A stretch of 6,084 nucleotides of DNA from Clostridia bacterium (GTDB lineage Bacteria; Bacillota; Clostridia; Oscillospirales; Butyricicoccaceae): assembly GCA_017556565.1 (NCBI GenBank), contig JAFYMQ010000173.1:1-6084 (forward strand), given 5' to 3'. Below the pieces are notes generated by a model, which saw only the letters and a list, made by a program, of their open reading frames with translations, did not search any database and was not told the DNA's origin. The position numbers were made by a program, and so were the translations under genes. Each line of letters starts with the position of its first letter. The stretch's first letter is position 1. Shown one piece after another: positions 1-6,060 of the stretch.

Positions 1-64
1 GCATACTTATCTGGACTATGAGCCGCAGCAAGCCTATCCAAAACTTTATAAACGGATAATATAT

Positions 65-101
65 ACTGCCTCCTCATATGATATTGGGGAGGTAGTTTTT
101 T
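65..101 (+). terminator. Terminator-like hairpin overlapping the RBS of the next gene
   Basis: Bases 65-75 pair with 86-96 in an 11-bp stem (two G-U pairs) around a 10-nt AT-rich loop, and the 3' arm runs into six T (96-101). That is the form of an intrinsic terminator, presumably ending transcription of whatever lies left of the window. Unusually, the 3' arm also contains the GGAGG (88-92) that serves as ribosome binding site for the ATG at 102, and the T-tract abuts that start codon. It may therefore also act as a translational or transcriptional control element for the downstream gene. Confidence 0.6.
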
Positions 102-362
102 ATGGAGAGATTGCACACGCTGGCACAGAAGAATATAGTAAACATAGATGACGGAGTCTGCATCGGTAAAATTGCCGATGTGGAGCTTGACAGCTCATCG
201 GGCAGGATAACCGCCATCGTAATCGCGGGAAAAATGCGTGCTTTTGGCCTGCTGGGGAGGCGGGCAGAGGTGGTTATTCCCTGGGAAATGATAACCAAAA
301 TCGGAAATGACGTGATGTTGGTACGATTGGGCACAGCATACACCAAAAAAGCTGCATTTTAG
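102..362 (+). CDS. YlmC/YmxH family PRC-barrel protein
   Basis: This 86-residue protein matches the small PRC-barrel family called YlmC/YmxH, which is widespread in endospore-forming Firmicutes; members are around 80-90 residues, so it is full length. Visible family features are an N-terminal strand with IVNIDDG (residues 12-18), GKIADVELD (about 22-30), a central GRITAIVIAG (34-43) and the characteristic C-terminal segment VVIPWEMITKIGNDVMLV (about 58-75). No signal peptide or membrane segment is present, so it should be cytoplasmic. The biochemical role of the family is not established; the sporulation label comes from its phylogenetic and expression pattern. The start at 102 has GGAGG at 88-92, spaced 9 nt, but that site lies inside a terminator-like hairpin. 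No convincing sigma-A promoter is visible upstream and no terminator follows the stop, so read-through toward rpsB is possible. Confidence 0.88.
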   Translation: MERLHTLAQKNIVNIDDGVCIGKIADVELDSSSGRITAIVIAGKMRAFGLLGRRAEVVIPWEMITKIGNDVMLVRLGTAYTKKAAF

Positions 363-384
363 CAGGATTTTGCGCAAAAAACTC

Positions 385-413
385 TTGCAAATGGAATGCT
401 CTTGTGCTATTAT
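385..413 (+). promoter_or_regulatory. Promoter of the rpsB-tsf operon
   Basis: A -35 element TTGCAA (385-390) and a -10 element TATTAT (408-413) are separated by 17 bp, and the -10 carries an extended TG one base upstream (405-406). The predicted transcription start is near 420, giving a leader of about 113 nt before rpsB. A 12-bp perfect palindrome, TTTTGCGCAAAA (368-379), ends 5 bp before the -35 element. Read by eye; a housekeeping sigma-A type promoter is inferred. Confidence 0.75.
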
Positions 414-419
414 ATATAA

Positions 420-533
420 GCTGTCCAAAGAGGCAGACTACACACATTGCGTAACGAGGCGATTGTGCCCTGTATAACAGGGTGACCGCCGAGGATGAGC
501 GTGGTGGAGGAAAAAACAAAGGAGGACATTAAA
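420..533 (+). promoter_or_regulatory. Structured 5' leader of rpsB (possible autoregulatory element)
   Basis: The predicted untranslated leader is GC-richer than the neighbouring spacers and folds by eye. CCCTGT (468-473) pairs with ACAGGG (477-482) in a tight hairpin. This sits inside GGCG (458-461) with CGCC (487-490), and ACTAC (437-441) can pair with GTGGT (501-505) as an outer stem. TGTCC (422-426) can also pair with GGACA (524-528), which would cover part of the Shine-Dalgarno at 521-525. Ribosomal protein operons often carry leaders bound by their own product, so feedback by S2 is a reasonable guess. I could not match it to a named RNA family. Confidence 0.45.
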
Positions 534-1340
534 ATGTCAGTAATTTCAATGAAGCAGCTGCTGGAGTCCGGCGTACATTTCGGACATCAGACCCGCCGTT
601 GGAACCCCAAGATGGCAGAGTACATCTTTATGGAGAGAAACGGCATCTACATCATCGACCTGCAGAAGACCGTCAAGAAGCTGGAGGAGGCTTACTTCTT
701 CGTTCGTGACATCGCTGCCGAGGGTGGCAACATTCTCTTCGTAGGTACCAAGAAGCAGGCTCAGGATGCTGTCCGTGAGGAAGCTGAGAGAGTCGGCATG
801 TACTATGTAAACGCTCGTTGGCTGGGCGGTATGCTCACCAACTTCAAGACCATGCGCCGCCGCGTTGAGCGTCTGGCTCAGTTGAACAGAATGGCTGAGG
901 ACGGCACATTTGATCTGCTTCCCAAGAAGGAAGTTATCAAGCATAAGCTCGAGATCGAAAAGCTCGAGAAGTATCTGGGCGGCGTTAAGGAAATGCGCAA
1001 GCTCCCCGCTGCTCTGTTCGTAGTAGACCTCCGCAAGGAGAAGAACGCAATTGCCGAAGCTAAGAAGCTGGGCATTCCTGTTGTCGCTATCGTTGACACC
1101 AACTGCGATCCCGAAGATGCAGATTACGTCATCCCCGGCAACGACGATGCTATCCGTGCTATCAAGCTGATCGCTTCCGCTATGGCTAACGCCGTTATCG
1201 AAGGCCGTCAGGGCGAGCAGCTCTCCGTCAGCGACGAGACCGTTGCAGCAGAAGAGCAGACCGCAGCACCTGCAGTTGACACCACTCCCAGAGCTCCCAT
1301 GAAGAGAGAGTCCAAGACTGCAGAAGAGATCATCGGCTAA
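534..1340 (+). CDS. rpsB: 30S ribosomal protein S2
   Basis: Ribosomal protein S2 is a structural protein of the small ribosomal subunit. The 268-residue product shows the family signatures [13 protein letters not shown] (15-27), [11 protein letters not shown] (67-77), [13 protein letters not shown] (92-104) and the region [16 protein letters not shown] followed by [14 protein letters not shown]. The start at 534 is preferred over an in-frame ATG at 495: it has a good GGAGG at 521-525 with 8 nt spacing, and translation from it begins directly with the conserved S2 N-terminus. The last 40 or so residues form an acidic, Ala/Glu/Thr-rich tail that extends past the conserved core; such tails vary between species. 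The gene is followed after 28 bp by tsf in the same orientation, the classic bacterial pairing. Expression is probably driven by the promoter at 385-413. Confidence 0.98.
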   Translation: MSVISMKQLLESGVHFGHQTRRWNPKMAEYIFMERNGIYIIDLQKTVKKLEEAYFFVRDIAAEGGNILFVGTKKQAQDAVREEAERVGMYYVNARWLGGMLTNFKTMRRRVERLAQLNRMAEDGTFDLLPKKEVIKHKLEIEKLEKYLGGVKEMRKLPAALFVVDLRKEKNAIAEAKKLGIPVVAIVDTNCDPEDADYVIPGNDDAIRAIKLIASAMANAVIEGRQGEQLSVSDETVAAEEQTAAPAVDTTPRAPMKRESKTAEEIIG

Positions 1341-1368
1341 TTATTAAAATTAAAGGAGAGTAAATACA

Positions 1369-2298
1369 ATGGCATTTACAGCTAAAGACGTACAGAAGCT
1401 CCGTGAGCAGACCGGCGCAGGTATGATGGATTGTAAGAAGGCCCTTACTGCTTCTGACGGTGATTTTGAAAAAGCTATTGAGTTCCTTCGTGAGAAGGGC
1501 TTGGCAGCAGCAGCTAAGAAGGCTGGCCGTGTAGCAGCAGAAGGCGCTGCATACGCTACCGTATGTGCTGAGTGCGGCGTTGCAGCTCTGGTAGAGATCA
1601 ACTCCGAGACCGACTTCGTTGCTAAGAACGACGAGTTCAAGAAGTTCTGTGCAGACGTTGCTACCGCTATCATGGTAGAAGCTCCCGCAGATCTCGAGGC
1701 TCTGGCAGCTTGCAAGTACCCCGGTTCTGACCTGACCGTTGTTGATATGCAGCGTGAGAAGGTTCTCACCATCGGCGAGAACATCCAGATCAGACGTTTT
1801 GAGCGTTATGACAACAACACCATGAACATCGCTTACATCCATGCAGGCGGCAAGATTGGTGTTCTGGTTGCTCTTGAGGTTTCCGATAATCTTCGCGGCA
1901 ACGAGAAGATCATCGAGATGGGCAAGGACATCTGCATGCAGATCGCTGCAATGCGTCCCCAGTGGCTCAATCGCAACGACGTTCCCGCTGAGACTCTGGC
2001 AAAGGAGAAGGAAATCCTTCTGGCTCAGACCATCAACGAAGGCAAGCCCGCAGCTGTTGCTGAGAAGATCGTTCTCGGCCGTATCGGCAAGTTCTATGAG
2101 GAAAACTGCCTCGTAGACCAGGCTTTCGTTAAGGAGAACAAGATCTCTGTTGCTAAGTATGTTGACAGAGTTGCTGCTGAGCAGGGCGGCACCGCTAAGA
2201 TCGTCAAGTTCACCCGCTTCGAGAGAGGCGAGGGCATCGCAAAGCGTGAGGACAACTTTGCTGAAGAAATCGCAAAGCTCACCGGCGGCGCTAACTAA
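1369..2298 (+). CDS. tsf: Elongation factor Ts (EF-Ts)
   Basis: EF-Ts is the cytoplasmic guanine nucleotide exchange factor that releases GDP from EF-Tu during translation elongation. The 309-residue product has the N-terminal UBA-like signature LREQTGAGMMDCKKAL (11-26) and the second signature EINSETDFVAKN (76-87); D82 and F83 correspond to the Asp-Phe pair that enters EF-Tu near its magnesium site. Two core subdomains follow (for example IAYIHAGGKIGVLVALEV), as does the C-terminal LVDQAFVKEN segment. It is full length, slightly longer than the E. coli and B. subtilis proteins. AAGGAGAG at 1353-1360 is a well-placed ribosome binding site. It shares the rpsB transcript, and an intrinsic terminator begins 13 bp after its stop, so it is the last gene of the operon here. 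Confidence 0.98.
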   Translation: MAFTAKDVQKLREQTGAGMMDCKKALTASDGDFEKAIEFLREKGLAAAAKKAGRVAAEGAAYATVCAECGVAALVEINSETDFVAKNDEFKKFCADVATAIMVEAPADLEALAACKYPGSDLTVVDMQREKVLTIGENIQIRRFERYDNNTMNIAYIHAGGKIGVLVALEVSDNLRGNEKIIEMGKDICMQIAAMRPQWLNRNDVPAETLAKEKEILLAQTINEGKPAAVAEKIVLGRIGKFYEENCLVDQAFVKENKISVAKYVDRVAAEQGGTAKIVKFTRFERGEGIAKREDNFAEEIAKLTGGAN

Positions 2299-2311
2299 TT
2301 AGATCAATATC

Positions 2312-2347
2312 AAAATACCGAAAGCTCAATGCTTTCGGTATTTTTTT
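2312..2347 (+). terminator. Intrinsic terminator of rpsB-tsf
   Basis: ATACCGAAAGC and its complement pair across a 5-nt loop (core stem 2316-2325 with 2331-2340), followed by seven T (2341-2347). Four A before the stem could lengthen the pairing to 14 bp. The hairpin lies 13 bp after the tsf stop and ends the plus-strand operon. Confidence 0.92.
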
Positions 2348-2356
2348 ATGTCTATG

Positions 2357-2392
2357 AAAATACCCCGTGCAGGTGTGCCTGCACGGGGTATT
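2357..2392 (-). terminator. Intrinsic terminator of the amidohydrolase pair
   Basis: TACCCCGTGCAGG (2361-2373) pairs perfectly with 2378-2390 across a TGTG loop, giving a GC-rich 13-bp stem that A-T pairs extend to 15 bp. Read on the minus strand, the stem is followed by TTTT (2360-2357), and a further run of T lies at 2347-2341. It sits 12 bp beyond the stop of the minus-strand amidohydrolase gene and is back to back with the tsf terminator. Confidence 0.85.
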
Positions 2393-2404
2393 GATATATG
2401 CAAC

Positions 2405-3574
2405 TTATTTTGCCAGGTTGTCGTAAACTTCGCCGTCGATGATGGTCTTTTCACATCTGGACATGGAGCAGAAGGGATGGCCGCTGAATATAGCCATATC
2501 TGCATCCTTGCCGACCTCGATAGAGCCGATGCGGTCAGCCAGGCCAAGCAGGGTAGCGGGGTTGATGGTAACAGCCTCAAAAGCAATCTGCTCATCAAGA
2601 CCGTATGCGATTGCTCTGCCAACGTTCAGGGGCAGCATGCCGACCTGACCGGAGCCGTCCATGGTGATGCAAATCTTGAGTCCCAGACCGGACAGGATAG
2701 CAGCATTCTCAGGGATCTGGTTGAACAGCTCGGACTTGGAGGGGCTGGAGAAGAGGGGGCCGAGGGTAAGGAATACGTCCTTCTCTTTGAGGAACTCCTG
2801 AATAAAATGGCCCTCGGTTACATGCTCCAGAGCATAGTCGAGGTTAAACTCCTCAGCAATTCTGACAGCAGTCACGATGTCGTCGCTGCGGTGTGCGTGG
2901 ATACGAGCCTTCATCTCGCCGCGAACAACGGGTACAAGAGCCTCAAGCTTGAAATCGGGCTTGGGTCTTGCCTTGCTATTGTCCTTCTCCCACTCAGCCA
3001 GAGCATCGGAATATACCTTTGCGTTGAACAGTACCTCGCGCAGGATAGCGCCGTTGCCCATACGGGTCTTGGGCATGACGTTTCTGCCGCCGTATGTACC
3101 CTTGGGGTTCTCGCCCAGAGCAAACTTCATCTGCTCGGTGCCCTCGATCATAATATCGAATACTGTAGCGCCGTCCTTGTGCTTGAAAGCAATACCGGTG
3201 CCGCAGCAGATGTTTGCCGAGCCGGGGATGGTCAGGCTGGTGGTGATACCGCCCTGTCTGCCGCGTACGATGCCTGCATCCTTGGGATTGAGTGCGTCAA
3301 GAGCACGGATGTATCCGGTGTTGGGGGAGGTGGTCTCGTTCAGGTCTACGCTTTCGCCGCGTGCATGGGGCATGGTCTCAACAGATACGTGGGAGTGAGA
3401 ATCGACAAATCCGGGGGTTACCCACTTGCCGGTAGCGTCGATAACTTCGCAGCCTTCGGGGATAGCTATGTCAGCGCCTACAGCTGTGATCTTACCGTTT
3501 TCAATCAGAACTGTGCCGTTTTCGATTGTGCCTTTGGTAACAGTGATTATCTTTCCGTTTTTGATAGCAAGCAT
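2405..3574 (-). CDS. Amidohydrolase family metal-dependent hydrolase, downstream paralog
   Basis: The product (389 residues) belongs to the amidohydrolase superfamily, TIM-barrel enzymes that use bound metal to hydrolyse amide or related bonds. It starts with the composite beta-sandwich found in imidazolonepropionase- and dihydroorotase-like members (residues 1-52), then WVTPGFVDSHSH with the metal-binding HxH at H60/H62. The block PGSANICCGTGIAFKH and MKFALGENPK typify a clade usually annotated only as 'amidohydrolase'. Further candidate ligands are H226/H228 in IHAHRSDD, H251 in EHVTEGH and D306 in TMDGS. The C-terminus shows GSIEVGKDAD, typical of the sandwich domain. The start at 3574 has AGGAGAT at 3587-3581; an ATG 17 codons upstream would overlap the preceding gene and lacks conserved sequence. 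It is about 72% identical to the gene just upstream. No signal peptide is seen, so it is cytoplasmic. Substrate unknown. Confidence 0.92.
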   Translation of the reverse strand: MLAIKNGKIITVTKGTIENGTVLIENGKITAVGADIAIPEGCEVIDATGKWVTPGFVDSHSHVSVETMPHARGESVDLNETTSPNTGYIRALDALNPKDAGIVRGRQGGITTSLTIPGSANICCGTGIAFKHKDGATVFDIMIEGTEQMKFALGENPKGTYGGRNVMPKTRMGNGAILREVLFNAKVYSDALAEWEKDNSKARPKPDFKLEALVPVVRGEMKARIHAHRSDDIVTAVRIAEEFNLDYALEHVTEGHFIQEFLKEKDVFLTLGPLFSSPSKSELFNQIPENAAILSGLGLKICITMDGSGQVGMLPLNVGRAIAYGLDEQIAFEAVTINPATLLGLADRIGSIEVGKDADMAIFSGHPFCSMSRCEKTIIDGEVYDNLAK

Positions 3575-3599
3575 GATTATATCTCCTGTTTTATTAGTT

Positions 3600-4763
3600 T
3601 TAGTTTTTGTAAATAACGCCGTCAATCATGACCAATTCGCACTTGGACAATGACGAGAAAGGATGACCGGTGAACATAGCCAGGTCAGCATCCTTGCCGA
3701 CTTCAATTGAGCCTATGCGGTCAGCCAGACCCAGCAAGGTGGCAGGATTGATTGTTATAGCCTCAAAAGCCGCCTGTTCATCAAGACCGTATGCAATAGC
3801 TCTGCCTACATTGAGAGGGAGCATATCACTTGCGGCAGAGTTGTCCATGGTAAGGCACAGCTTTTTGATACCTGCTTTTGCAAACAGACCTGCGTTCTCG
3901 GGGATCTGTCCGTGAAGCTCGGATTTGGAAGGACTGGAGAAGAGGGGGCCAAGTGTGCAGAAAATATCCTTTTCCTTGAGTAAATCCAAAAGCATATAAC
4001 CTTCGGTTACGTGCTCGATGGCATAATCAAGATTGAACTCATCTGCTACACGGATAGCGGTGACGATATCGTCGTTGCGATGAGCGTGTATGCGGCATTT
4101 CATCTCACGGCGCATAACGGGTACAAGGGCGTTCAGCTTAAAATCGGGCTTGGGTTTGGTTTTTGATGTGCCGTTTTCCCATGCAAGCAGAGCATCCGAA
4201 TATTGTTTTGCATCGTACAGTATCTCGCGGAAACGGGCGCCAACACCCATACGGGTACGGGGCATAAACTTGCGTCCTCTGTCGTAGCCCTTGGGGTTTT
4301 CACCCAGAGCAAACTTCATCTGCTCACTTCCGGGAATGATGATGTCGTAGACGGTTTTGCCATCTCTATGCTTGAAAGCGATACCGGTACCACCGCATAT
4401 ATTTGCAGAGCCGGGCAGGGTGAGGCTTGTGGTAATACCGCCGCGACGTCCGATTTTTATACCCAGATCGCGGGGATTGAGGGCATCAAGAACACGAACG
4501 TAAGAAGTGTTTGCGTTGACAGACTCATTAACATCACTGTTTTCGTCCTTTGCATGGGGGAGGGATCCGATGCCGGTATGAGCATGGGAATCGACAAAAC
4601 CGGGAGTTACCCATTTGCCCTGAGCATCGATAACTTCGCAGCCTTCGGGGATGTCGAGATCGGCACCGACAGCTTTGATTTTGCCGTCTTCTATGAGGAT
4701 AGTGCCGCGCTCAAGAGTACCTTTTGTTACGGTTATAATTTTTCCGTTTTTTATTGCGAGCAT
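3600..4763 (-). CDS. Amidohydrolase family metal-dependent hydrolase, upstream paralog
   Basis: This 387-residue product is a second amidohydrolase-superfamily enzyme and the first gene of the minus-strand pair. Its layout matches its neighbour: sandwich domain (1-52), HxH at H60/H62 in VDSHAH, PGSANICGGTGIAFKH, MKFALGENPK (149-158), IHAHRNDD with H226/H228, EHVTEG with H251, TMDNS with D307, and the closing GSIEVGKDAD. Against the neighbour, the first 60 residues differ at about 8 positions, but the 60 after the first metal ligand differ at about 25. TEGH of the downstream copy is TEGY here (Y256). The ribosome binding site AAGGTGA (4774-4768) is well placed, and a promoter lies at 4812-4784 with a predicted leader of only about 14 nt. 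The 25-bp gap to the downstream copy suggests one transcript. It appears intact and cytoplasmic; the reaction is unknown. Confidence 0.92.
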   Translation of the reverse strand: MLAIKNGKIITVTKGTLERGTILIEDGKIKAVGADLDIPEGCEVIDAQGKWVTPGFVDSHAHTGIGSLPHAKDENSDVNESVNANTSYVRVLDALNPRDLGIKIGRRGGITTSLTLPGSANICGGTGIAFKHRDGKTVYDIIIPGSEQMKFALGENPKGYDRGRKFMPRTRMGVGARFREILYDAKQYSDALLAWENGTSKTKPKPDFKLNALVPVMRREMKCRIHAHRNDDIVTAIRVADEFNLDYAIEHVTEGYMLLDLLKEKDIFCTLGPLFSSPSKSELHGQIPENAGLFAKAGIKKLCLTMDNSAASDMLPLNVGRAIAYGLDEQAAFEAITINPATLLGLADRIGSIEVGKDADLAMFTGHPFSSLSKCELVMIDGVIYKN

Positions 4764-4783
4764 TTCATCACCTTCTTAGGTGT

Positions 4784-4812
4784 ATTATAACATAGCAATA
4801 TCCCATAATCAA
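4784..4812 (-). promoter_or_regulatory. Promoter of the amidohydrolase pair
   Basis: On the minus strand, TTGATT (4812-4807) and a perfect TATAAT (4789-4784) are separated by 17 bp, and TG at 4792-4791 makes it an extended -10. Transcription would start near 4777, leaving a leader of about 14 nt that still holds the ribosome binding site. The 14-bp inverted repeat CACCTTCTTAGGTG (4769-4782) spans the predicted start and the ribosome binding site, a plausible operator position. Confidence 0.75.
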
Positions 4813-4863
4813 TTAAAAACGGTATATATAAATAATCTTATCTGCAAAATAACTATAATATAA

Positions 4864-4892
4864 TCGACAAATCAGCCGCAATGTTGTATAAT
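4864..4892 (+). promoter_or_regulatory. Promoter of the M20 peptidase gene
   Basis: TCGACA (4864-4869; five of six consensus bases) and a perfect TATAAT (4887-4892) are separated by 17 bp. The predicted start near 4899 gives a leader of about 30 nt. Its -35 element is about 50 bp from that of the divergent amidohydrolase promoter, so a single regulator could influence both. Other TATAAT matches at 4854-4859 and 4859-4864 lack a comparable -35. Confidence 0.75.
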
Positions 4893-4929
4893 AAACGGGA
4901 AATGAAAATTATCGCTGGAGGATACTAAT

Positions 4930-6060
4930 ATGGAACAAATGATCAAAAAATGGTCGGCAGAAAGTCAGGAAGAGCTCAAGCAGCTTTTGTTTGATCTGTG
5001 CCGCATCCCCGCACCCTCGCACAAAGAAGAGCTTCGCGCCGAGTTCTGCAAAAAATGGCTGGAGAGCAAGGGCGCGCAGGGTGTATATATAGATGATGCG
5101 CTGAATGTTGTATTCCCTTATTGCGACAATGGCGGCGAGGTCACGGTTTTTGAGGCTCATACAGACACGGTTTTCCCCGATATGACTCCTTTTGATGTCA
5201 AAATTGAGGGCGATATCGCATCTTGCCCCGGTATTGGTGACGATACCGCAAACCTGGCAGAGATGATGATGGCTATTTCCTTCCTGCTCAAAAACGACCT
5301 CAAGCCCAAAAACGGCGGCATAATCTTCGTCTGCAACTCCTGCGAAGAAGGTCTCGGTAACCTCAAGGGCACCAGAGAAATCATGAAGAAGTACGGCGAC
5401 CGTACAAAAGAGTTCTTTACATTTGACGGCACACTGTTTTCGGCTGTCAAGCGCGCAGTAGGCTCCCGCAGATTCCGTATCGAGGTCAAGACCATCGGCG
5501 GTCACTCTTATGGCAGCTACGGCAATCCCAATGCTATCGAGCAGCTTGCCCAGCTTATCGTTCAGCTTTATCGTATCAAGGTGCCCACACCTCCCGATAC
5601 CAAGACTACCATGAACGTCGGCACCATTCAGGGCGGCACATCGGTTAATACCATAGCTCAGCAGGCTGAGGCGCTGTTTGAGTTCCGTTCGGATGACAGA
5701 GAGTGCCTTGAGTGTATGCAGAGACAGTTCGATGCTATAATAGAAGCAGAACGTGTAAAGGGATTTGACGTTACAGTAGAGCTGGTTGGTGAGCGTCCCT
5801 GCATGGGCGACGTTGACCCCGTAAAACACAAAGCAATACTGGACAAAGTCGTAAATCTCATGAGCAAATATACCGACAAAGAGATCAGACTCCGTCCCTC
5901 GTCCACCGACTGCAATATACCTCTGTCCATGGGTATACCCTCTACCTGCATCGGCGGATATCACGGTGCAAAAGCTCATACAAGACAGGAGTACATTGAG
6001 CTCAGCAGCCTGAATACCGGTCTCTCTATTATCACCGAGTGCATCACATTGTCGCTGTAA
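4930..6060 (+). CDS. M20/M25/M40 family metallopeptidase (zinc hydrolase)
   Basis: The 376-residue product is an M20-clan di-metal hydrolase, a family of amino- and carboxypeptidases, dipeptidases and deacylases that includes PepT, PepV, ArgE and DapE. Expected active-site positions are all visible: AHTDTVFP with H77 and D79; GIGDDT with the bridging D104; CEEG with the likely general base E139 and metal ligand E140; FDGT with D166; IGGHS with H192 at the start of the inserted dimerisation domain; and AHTRQEYIE with the last ligand H350. GTSVNTIAQQAEALFEFRS in the dimerisation domain is also typical. Length is normal and no signal peptide or membrane segment is seen. GGAGG at 4917-4921, 8 nt before the ATG, fixes the start. 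It is divergent from two amidohydrolase genes, suggesting peptide or amide catabolism. The motif set looks PepT-like, but the exact substrate cannot be told. Confidence 0.93.
   Translation: MEQMIKKWSAESQEELKQLLFDLCRIPAPSHKEELRAEFCKKWLESKGAQGVYIDDALNVVFPYCDNGGEVTVFEAHTDTVFPDMTPFDVKIEGDIASCPGIGDDTANLAEMMMAISFLLKNDLKPKNGGIIFVCNSCEEGLGNLKGTREIMKKYGDRTKEFFTFDGTLFSAVKRAVGSRRFRIEVKTIGGHSYGSYGNPNAIEQLAQLIVQLYRIKVPTPPDTKTTMNVGTIQGGTSVNTIAQQAEALFEFRSDDRECLECMQRQFDAIIEAERVKGFDVTVELVGERPCMGDVDPVKHKAILDKVVNLMSKYTDKEIRLRPSSTDCNIPLSMGIPSTCIGGYHGAKAHTRQEYIELSSLNTGLSIITECITLSL

Noticed and set aside
1..64. Possible C-terminal tail of an upstream gene, or the start of a minus-strand gene
   Set aside because: Frame 1 stops at 21, frame 3 stops at 59, frame 2 stays open through the hairpin to 151, and a minus-strand ATG at 77 opens to the edge without a ribosome binding site. 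None has recognisable protein sequence, so no gene is called. The stop at 59, just before the hairpin, would fit a gene end best.
24..67. Sigma-A promoter for the YlmC/YmxH gene
   Set aside because: TATAAA (47-52) and GATAAT (55-60) resemble -10 elements but no acceptable -35 is found 16-18 bp upstream of either. A sporulation sigma factor promoter is possible but cannot be shown.
495..533. N-terminally extended S2 starting at the in-frame ATG at 495
   Set aside because: The extra 13 residues are not part of S2, the nearest purine-rich stretch (GAGG) abuts the ATG, and the region belongs to the foldable leader. The ATG at 534 has an ideal ribosome binding site.
2348..3616. Plus-strand open frame of 422 codons
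   Set aside because: It is the reverse complement of the downstream amidohydrolase gene, has no ribosome binding site, starts inside the terminator region and encodes a Cys/Ser/Gly/Ala-rich sequence with no recognisable motifs.
3575..3625. Upstream start for the downstream amidohydrolase (17 extra residues)
   Set aside because: It would overlap the end of the preceding gene, the extension is Lys/Thr-rich and unlike the paralog, and the MLAIKNGK start shared by both copies has its own ribosome binding site at 3587-3581.
4909..5979. Minus-strand open frame of 356 codons opposite the M20 gene
   Set aside because: The plus strand encodes a complete M20 enzyme with every active-site motif; the antisense product has no family features.
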